Positions 6,493-11,138 of a DNA stretch of 11,138 bases are shown piece by piece. Both the position numbers and the translations under genes were made by a program. The stretch is from positions 1 to 11,138 of the forward strand of contig JADCDC010000105.1 of the NCBI GenBank assembly GCA_020252385.1, read 5' to 3'. Positions within the stretch are counted from its first letter, which is position 1. The number at the start of each line of letters is the position of its first letter. The notes beneath the pieces are model-generated. The model had not been told where the DNA came from. It did no database searches and was given only the letters and a program-made list of their open reading frames with translations. The DNA comes from Aestuariivirga sp. Its GTDB lineage: Bacteria; Pseudomonadota; Alphaproteobacteria; Rhizobiales; Aestuariivirgaceae.

Positions 6493-6879
6493 ATGCAGGT
6501 CCTTCAGGCTTTCGATGCCGGCGTGAGCGGCTGGATTCATCTCGTCGGGGTGAGCATCGAGGTCTTCGGCGTCTTCGTGATCGTCGCCGGCATCGTCTGG
6601 TCCACGGCCGCCACCCTGTTCTCGACCCATGATGCCAAGTCCTACGAGCGCTACCGCATCCGCATCGGCCGCTCGCTGCTGCTGGGGCTCGAGGTGCTGG
6701 TCGCCGCTGACATCATCAAGACCATCGCCGTCGAACTCACCTTCTCCAGCCTCGGCATGCTGGCGGGCCTCATCCTGGTCCGCACCTTCCTCAGCTGGAC
6801 GCTCACCCTGGAGATCGAGGGCCGCTGGCCCTGGTCGCAGCGCCCGCAAGCGGATGACACGGCGGGGCAGGAGCGGTAA
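6493..6879 (+). CDS. DUF1622 integral membrane protein
   Basis: The 128-residue protein belongs to the DUF1622 family of small inner-membrane proteins of unknown function. Three membrane segments are visible at about residues 15-43, 61-80 and 85-104. The family marks RIRIGRSLLLGLEVLVAADI (positions 55-74) and ILVRTFLSWTLTLEIEGRWP (94-113) are well conserved, with the Arg97-Thr98-Phe99-Leu100 block after the third segment and a short hydrophilic C-terminal tail. The ATG at 6493 has AAGGGGA and a closer CAGGCGA upstream. The next gene follows after 40 bases on the same strand, so the two are probably co-transcribed. Confidence 0.88.
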   Translation: MQVLQAFDAGVSGWIHLVGVSIEVFGVFVIVAGIVWSTAATLFSTHDAKSYERYRIRIGRSLLLGLEVLVAADIIKTIAVELTFSSLGMLAGLILVRTFLSWTLTLEIEGRWPWSQRPQADDTAGQER

Positions 6880-6919
6880 GGTCGGTTCAGAAATACACAC
6901 AAGAAGGGGAGATCCAGCA

Positions 6920-7414
6920 ATGACCGACAACAACGACAACACGGCAATCGATCCCGCACCCCAAAGCCACGCCCGCCGCCGCATGCTTGGCGCCTTGCTC
7001 GTGGCGCTGGTGCCCGGTGCCCTCACCACGCTCCACACCTCACCCGCCGCCGCGGCCTCGGGCCGCATCGAGTTCCGGGTGGTCCGTGGCGGCTTCATCC
7101 TCGGCTTCGGCAGCGGCGCCGGCAATCTCTTCTTCAAGGGCGATCGCTATTCGCTGCGGATCGGCGGGGTCAGCCTCGGCGCCACCATCGGCGCCTCCTC
7201 GGCGGAGTTCGTCGGACGCGTGCGCAACCTGCGCCGCGCCAGCGACATCGAGGGCAACTACCGCGCCGTCACCGCCGGTGTCGCCGCGGCGGGCGGTGGT
7301 GCGGTGGCAAGGCTCCGCAACTCGCGCGGGGTCGAGCTTGAGGTCTCCGGCAAGCAGATCGGCCTCATGGCCTCTGTCGACCTGAGCGGCCTCAGGATCA
7401 GGCTGAAGCGCTGA
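6920..7414 (+). CDS. Small Tat-type exported protein, possibly DUF1134/SYLF-like
   Basis: The ATG at 6920 follows AAGGGGAG at good spacing and gives 164 residues. The N-terminus is hydrophilic, then HARRRMLGALL followed by a hydrophobic core and an SPAAAA end: a twin-arginine-like signal with cleavage around residue 40. The mature part is Gly-rich beta-type sequence (GFILGFGSGAG, GVSLGATIGASSAEFVG, GVAAAGGGAVARLRNSRGVE, KQIGLMASVDLSG). The ending and the repeated Gly pattern resemble DUF1134/YSC84 (SYLF) lipid-binding proteins of alphaproteobacteria such as the EipA type. The family call is tentative and rests on pattern memory. A longer frame from 6629 overlaps the DUF1622 gene and is not credible. 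It converges on the TMADH-like gene with only four bases between stops. Confidence 0.75.
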   Translation: MTDNNDNTAIDPAPQSHARRRMLGALLVALVPGALTTLHTSPAAAASGRIEFRVVRGGFILGFGSGAGNLFFKGDRYSLRIGGVSLGATIGASSAEFVGRVRNLRRASDIEGNYRAVTAGVAAAGGGAVARLRNSRGVELEVSGKQIGLMASVDLSGLRIRLKR

Positions 7415-7418
7415 GCAC

Positions 7419-9452
7419 TCAAGGCTCGGGCCTCTCGCGGCGGAGCATCGGAATGTCCGCCAGGTCGAACGCGCGCCCAAACCGGTGGCCTGCATAGACC
7501 GCATCCGCAATGTGGCTGGGTGAGTGACAGTCACCAATGCGGGTGACGGCCGGAACGTCGCTCCGCGCCATGAGCTCAGCGTAAAGATCGTCCCGCGGAA
7601 CCCGGCCTGTCACCAGGATCAGCGAGCCAAACTCCATCAGCACCCGATCCCGCGCCAGGCTGACGCGGAAGGCCGCGCGGCCCTGCTCGACCTCCTCCAG
7701 GACGTGTGACACACGGAGCCTGACGCCGAGCGAGACCAGGCGGTCCTCGATGAACGGCTGTTCGTCCGTCATCTGGGTCCAGGCGGACACGATCGGCTGC
7801 GTGGTGACGTAAGTGACGGCGCGCCCCTCCAGCGCGAGTTTCTCCGCCATGGCGCCACCCATGAAGTAATTGTCGTCATCATAGATCAGCACGGCATCGG
7901 ACAGCGCGCCGGCACTGTCCGGCGTCACGATGGCGGGGTCTGCGGGAATGTGGACCGGCCGCTCACGCGCCGTTCCCACCCCATCGCGCCGCCAGCGGCT
8001 GCCCGTCGCCACGACGACATGATCGGCTCCGAAGTCGATCACGTCCTGAGCCGACATGGCGCTCTCGCGGTAGATCGCGACATTGGGCAGCTTCAGCAGC
8101 ATGTGCTCGCGGTGGTCCCGCACCCGGATCCACGTCGCGAGGCCGGGCAGCCTGTGTTCGAAGAGCAGGCGGCCTCCGAGTTCGCGGGAGGCTTCGGCAA
8201 GGGCGACGTCATATCCGCGTTGCCCCAGGGAAAGCGCGGCCTCCAGCCCGGCAGGGCCGCCACCCACCACGAGAACGCGCCTGTCGCTTGTCTTCGGCGC
8301 AATGCGGGCCGGATGCCACCCGCGCCGCCATTCCTCTCCCATCGTCGGGTTCTGCGTGCAGCGCAGCGGCACGCCTTCATTGTTGGCCGCCCTGCAGATA
8401 TTGCAGCCGATGCATTCGCGGATCTCGTCCTCGCGACCCTCCCGGATCTTGCGGGGCAGGAACGGATCGGCGATCGACGGCCGTGCGGCGCCCACGAAAT
8501 CCAGAAGGCCGCTGTTGATCTGCCGCAGCATGGTGTCCGGCGAGGTGAAGCGGCCTACGCCGACCACGGGCTTTGTCGTGATCGACTTCACGAAGGACGT
8601 ATAGGTCTCCTGGAATCCCTCGCCCGAGAAGCGCGCGCTGCGGGAATCATTGCCGAGTGCCCCCGCCAGGTTCACGTCCCACAGGTCGGGAAGCTCCGCC
8701 AGAAGCGAGACGATGTCGCGGGCTTCGCCGTCATGGGTGATGCCCTCGGGACCATGCAGTTCGTCAACCGCCATGCGCAGCGCCACGGCACAAGCACCCT
8801 TCGTCGCCTCGCGCGTGACCTCGATCATCTCGCGGACAAGGCGTGTGCGGTTCTCGAGCGATCCGCCGTAGGCATCGCTGCGCCGGTTGGTGCGCGGCGA
8901 AAGGAACTGGAACGGCAGGTAGTCATGCCCGGCGTAGACATAGACGATGTCCGCGCCTGCTCGCCTCGCCCGCTCGGCAGCCGTGGCCTGCCATCCGAGA
9001 AAGGCCCGGATGTCGGCTGCATCCATCGCCCTCGCCGAGCCCGGCCCAAGCAGCTTCAGCCCCTGGCCGGAGGGAGACAGAGCCGCTTCGCGCGTGAGCC
9101 GGTTGTTGCAGTGAAATCCGCCGTGCCAGAGCTCGACCGCCATCAGGCTGCCATGCGCATGAATGGCATCGGCCGTCACCGCAAGAGCGCGCACATCATC
9201 CTCGTCCCACAGCGAAAGATAGGCAAAGGGAAAATCATCCGATGTCGGATGAATCGAGCAGTATTCGGTGGAGACCACGCCCCAGCCGCCCTCCGCCTTC
9301 ACGCCCCGCAGCGCGGCCGACGCCTTCGGCATGCGCCAGCCCATGCCCGTGGCATGCGGCGTCTGATAGAAGCGGTTCGGCGCGGTGACGGGCCCGATCC
9401 GCACGGGTTCGAACAGGCTTTCATAACGGGATTGAGGTCGGTCATGGCTCAT
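7419..9452 (-). CDS. Trimethylamine dehydrogenase-type FMN/iron-sulfur/ADP-binding oxidoreductase
   Basis: This 677-residue protein has the full three-part layout of trimethylamine/dimethylamine dehydrogenases and related N-demethylases. An Old-Yellow-Enzyme-type FMN barrel (about 1-340) contains YVYAGHDYLP with Tyr173, His176 and Tyr178, equivalent to the catalytic Tyr169, His172 and Tyr174 of TMADH. A [4Fe-4S] motif follows, CIGCNIC (Cys347, 350, 353) plus CTQNP (Cys365), then GEEWRRGWHP. The Rossmann part has VVGGGPAGLE (396-404) and a YDDDNYFMGG region matching the second nucleotide-like domain. The Cys that carries FMN in TMADH (PHC after FYQ) is replaced: FYQTPHA, Ala34. Substrate is probably a methylated amine or related compound, but not provable. 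ATG 9452 fits family N-termini; the ribosome binding site is weak. Confidence 0.92.
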   Translation of the reverse strand: MSHDRPQSRYESLFEPVRIGPVTAPNRFYQTPHATGMGWRMPKASAALRGVKAEGGWGVVSTEYCSIHPTSDDFPFAYLSLWDEDDVRALAVTADAIHAHGSLMAVELWHGGFHCNNRLTREAALSPSGQGLKLLGPGSARAMDAADIRAFLGWQATAAERARRAGADIVYVYAGHDYLPFQFLSPRTNRRSDAYGGSLENRTRLVREMIEVTREATKGACAVALRMAVDELHGPEGITHDGEARDIVSLLAELPDLWDVNLAGALGNDSRSARFSGEGFQETYTSFVKSITTKPVVGVGRFTSPDTMLRQINSGLLDFVGAARPSIADPFLPRKIREGREDEIRECIGCNICRAANNEGVPLRCTQNPTMGEEWRRGWHPARIAPKTSDRRVLVVGGGPAGLEAALSLGQRGYDVALAEASRELGGRLLFEHRLPGLATWIRVRDHREHMLLKLPNVAIYRESAMSAQDVIDFGADHVVVATGSRWRRDGVGTARERPVHIPADPAIVTPDSAGALSDAVLIYDDDNYFMGGAMAEKLALEGRAVTYVTTQPIVSAWTQMTDEQPFIEDRLVSLGVRLRVSHVLEEVEQGRAAFRVSLARDRVLMEFGSLILVTGRVPRDDLYAELMARSDVPAVTRIGDCHSPSHIADAVYAGHRFGRAFDLADIPMLRRERPEP

Positions 9453-9484
9453 CCCCGCAGCATGGCGAGGCGGCGGGAAAAGCA

Positions 9485-9514
9485 CAACAGGGGGCAACCT
9501 GGTTCCGCCTGTTG
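9485..9514. promoter_or_regulatory. Nested palindrome in the divergent spacer, likely operator
   Basis: In the 128-base spacer between the TMADH-like gene and the gene at 9581, perfect seven-base arms CAACAGG (9485-9491) and CCTGTTG (9508-9514) flank a nine-base perfect palindrome AACCTGGTT (9496-9504). Both have nearly the same centre (about 9500). The site is 33 bases upstream of the minus-strand start and 67 upstream of the plus-strand start, so one regulator could control both directions. No regulator gene lies beside it within the window, so the protein that binds is unknown. Confidence 0.5.
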
Positions 9515-9580
9515 CATGGCATCGGCCCATCGGCCATCCTCAATGCCAGTAGCGCGAGACCATCCCGAAAGGACGCCGTG

Positions 9581-10357
9581 ATGCCGAAGAAGAAACTGCT
9601 GCTGGTGGGCGAGAGCTGGGTGAGCACATCGCATCACGTCAAGGGCTGGGATGCGTTCTCGAGCATGACCTTCCATCTCGGCGCCGAGCCATTGGTTGAG
9701 GCGCTAAAGGACAGTCCCTTCGAGCTCACCTACATGAAGGCGCATGACGCGGCGAAGGATTTTCCCCTGGCCCTCGATGACCTTCGCCACTATGACGCGA
9801 TCCTTCTCTCGGACATTGGCTCGAACACGCTGCTGCTTCACCCGGATGTCTGGCTCAATGGCAAGACGGTTCCCAACCGGCTGAAGCTGATCCGGGAGTA
9901 TGCCGCACAGGGCGGCGGCCTGATGATGATCGGCGGCTATTTTTCCTTCCAGGGCATCGACGGCAAGGCACGCTGGCACAAGACGGCGGTGGAAGCCGCA
10001 CTGCCCGTCACCTGCCTCCCCTATGACGACCGCTATGAGGCGCCGGAGGGCATCACGGCGGAGATCCTGCGCCCCGGGCATCCCATCGTCGCGGGCCTTG
10101 ACGAGAAATGGCCGGCCCTCCTGGGCATGAATGAAGTCGTCGCGAAGACGGACCCCGGCGTGGAGGTCATCGCCCAGGTGCAGACCGACAACGGCCCCCT
10201 GCCGCTCCTCGTCGTGGGCAACCATGGCAGAGGCCGGACGCTCGCCTGGACATCCGACATCGGCCCTCACTGGCTCCCCGGCAGCTTCGTGGCGTGGCAC
10301 GGCTACCGGAAGCTCTGGCTCCAGGCCTTCTCCTGGCTCACGCGCAGCGGTGATTGA
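9581..10357 (+). CDS. Glutamine amidotransferase-like protein (PF07090 type)
   Basis: The ATG at 9581, preceded by AAAGGA eight bases upstream, gives 258 residues, the usual size of this cytoplasmic family. Signature parts are LLLVGESWVSTSHHVKGWD (6-24), YDAILLSDIGSNTLLLHP (71-88), and a class I amidotransferase-like fold with REYAAQGGGLMMIGGYFSFQ (105-124). The elbow where true class I enzymes keep the nucleophilic Cys reads GGYFSFQG without Cys; the only Cys is 145. It is therefore not expected to hydrolyse glutamine in the normal way and may be a ThuA-like binding or hydrolase fold; that is inference. C-terminal GRGRTLAWTSDIGPHW (216-231) is also conserved in the family. An in-frame GTG lies directly before the ATG. 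Confidence 0.8.
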   Translation: MPKKKLLLVGESWVSTSHHVKGWDAFSSMTFHLGAEPLVEALKDSPFELTYMKAHDAAKDFPLALDDLRHYDAILLSDIGSNTLLLHPDVWLNGKTVPNRLKLIREYAAQGGGLMMIGGYFSFQGIDGKARWHKTAVEAALPVTCLPYDDRYEAPEGITAEILRPGHPIVAGLDEKWPALLGMNEVVAKTDPGVEVIAQVQTDNGPLPLLVVGNHGRGRTLAWTSDIGPHWLPGSFVAWHGYRKLWLQAFSWLTRSGD

Positions 10358-10483
10358 TCATCTGCACCCCGGCGGCACGCTGAGGCCGGGTGCTGACCTG
10401 TTGGCGCCGCGCAGAGGCGTCACGGTTCGACCTTGAAGAGAACTTCAGTCGGCCCGATGCTTCGTCTGGAAAGGATATTCATC
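10358..10483. other. Spacer before the AstE/AspA-type gene
   Basis: The 126-base gap holds no recognisable gene. A small perfect inverted repeat TGAAG-AGAA-CTTCA lies at 10434-10447, with no run of T after it, so it is not a convincing terminator. The AAGGA ribosome binding site of the next gene is at 10471-10475. No strong promoter was found, and the downstream gene may be read from the 9581 gene's transcript. Confidence 0.35.
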
Positions 10484-11138
10484 ATGACAGATCAGCCAAG
10501 CCTCGATCGTCGCGACTTCATGCTCGCAACCATCGGCGGCGCTGCGGCAACGGTTGCCCTCTCTTCGGATCGTGCTGAGGCACAAACCGCGGCGGCCAGC
10601 TTGCCGGGAGGAACGGTCTATACAGGCGATGTCGTCGACGGCAAGCCGGTCGTCAGCGCGCTTGGTGTTGATGACCTTGAGCCGGGAAAGCTCCATCGCC
10701 TCTACTTCCGTGGCGTCGAAGGCCCCTCGGGTCAGCCCTGGCTGGTGTCGGTCGCCGTCCTGCGGGGTGCGAAGCCTGGCAAGCGCATCACACTGGTGAG
10801 CGGTGTCCACGGCGATGAGATGAGTTCGATCCACGCCGTCCAGACCATCATGAACGGACTCGACCCGGCGCTGATGAGCGGCACCGTCATGGCAGTCTTC
10901 GACGTATCCCGCCCTGCGATCGAAAGCATGGGCCGGCGCTGGCCGAATTCCGGCCGCGGTGCGGACCTGGTCGATCTCAACCGTGTCTGGCCGGGTGACG
11001 AGAACGGGCCCGGCGCACCGGCGCGCCATGCCGGTCTCCTGTTCAATCGGCTGATCCGCCCGAACTCGGACTATGTGCTTGACTTCCATACCGGCACGAC
11101 CGGCATCGATGCCACGGCGTTTCACCTGGCGGACATGA
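10484..11138 (+). CDS. Tat-exported AstE/AspA-type zinc hydrolase, 3' end outside window
   Basis: The ATG at 10484, behind AAGGA, opens a frame with 218 full codons and no stop, so the C-terminus lies beyond the right edge. Residues 8-30 (DRRDFMLATIGGAAATVALS and following) form a twin-arginine signal, with cleavage probably near residue 34 (AEA|Q), predicting folded export to the periplasm. The mature part has the zinc site of succinylglutamate desuccinylase/aspartoacylase proteins of the M14 fold: VSGVHGDEMSS with His109 and Glu112, and DFHTGTTG with His202 as third ligand. LVDLNRVWPGDEN (162-174) is the substrate-pocket region with the family Asn-Arg pair. It should hydrolyse an acyl or amide bond, but export is unlike cytoplasmic AstE. 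The substrate is unknown. Confidence 0.82.
   Translation, partial: MTDQPSLDRRDFMLATIGGAAATVALSSDRAEAQTAAASLPGGTVYTGDVVDGKPVVSALGVDDLEPGKLHRLYFRGVEGPSGQPWLVSVAVLRGAKPGKRITLVSGVHGDEMSSIHAVQTIMNGLDPALMSGTVMAVFDVSRPAIESMGRRWPNSGRGADLVDLNRVWPGDENGPGAPARHAGLLFNRLIRPNSDYVLDFHTGTTGIDATAFHLADM

Noticed and set aside
7422..7433. AGGC-TCGG-GCCT hairpin between convergent genes as terminator
   Set aside because: Only four base pairs and no T run on either strand; it lies within the 3' end of the TMADH-like coding region.
7950..9581. 543-codon plus-strand open frame opposite the TMADH-like gene
   Set aside because: Shadow of the TMADH-like gene: no recognisable domain, composition dominated by Arg, His and Ala, and it would run across the real start of the next gene.
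10445..11125. 226-codon minus-strand open frame opposite the AstE/AspA-type gene
   Set aside because: Antisense to a gene with a Tat signal and intact zinc motifs; no family resemblance of its own.

Overview
The window is GC-rich, densely packed bacterial DNA. Gene content and codon use suggest an alphaproteobacterium, probably Hyphomicrobiales (Rhizobiales). The evidence is strong G/C at third positions, an unfused DhaK/L/M kinase with its own HPr and EI, a DUF1622 protein, a noncanonical Crp/Fnr regulator and two Tat-type exports. The genus cannot be named from this sequence. I see no tRNA, rRNA, IS element, phage gene or CRISPR array, and no gene-free gap exceeds about 140 bases.

Left part (1-1590): the 5' part of a secreted DUF3604 (PHP-like) protein runs off the left edge on the minus strand. 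A Crp/Fnr-family regulator is transcribed away from it. They share a 113-base spacer with an AT-rich core.

Centre (1611-5873, minus): a tightly coupled six-gene operon, dhaL-dhaM-HPr-EI-HTH protein-dhaK. Every junction overlaps by 1-11 bases. It encodes a complete PEP-driven dihydroxyacetone kinase: PEP to EI (His180) to HPr (His18) to DhaM (His10) to DhaL-bound ADP, then to dihydroxyacetone held covalently on DhaK (His215). EI and HPr are separate and full length, unlike the fused DhaM of E. coli. A 144-residue HTH-like protein of unknown role sits between EI and dhaK. Just upstream of dhaL is a nested inverted repeat that looks like an operator.

Middle right (5975-7414): a minus-strand MGMT/alkyltransferase-like protein has Ala in place of the alkyl-accepting Cys and starts at TTG behind a strong ribosome binding site. 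Divergent from it are a DUF1622 membrane protein and a small Tat-type exported protein, probably one transcript.

Right part (7419-11138): a 677-residue trimethylamine-dehydrogenase-type flavin/iron-sulfur oxidoreductase (minus) lacks the flavinylation Cys. It is divergent from a putative glutamine-amidotransferase-like protein (PF07090 type) and a Tat-exported zinc-dependent AstE/AspA-type hydrolase that runs off the right edge. The divergent spacer holds a second nested palindrome. This looks like a small catabolic locus with an unknown substrate.

The best candidates for something under-described are the HTH protein inside the dha operon, the two nested palindromes, the Cys-less alkyltransferase-like protein and the non-flavinylated TMADH-like enzyme with its neighbours.
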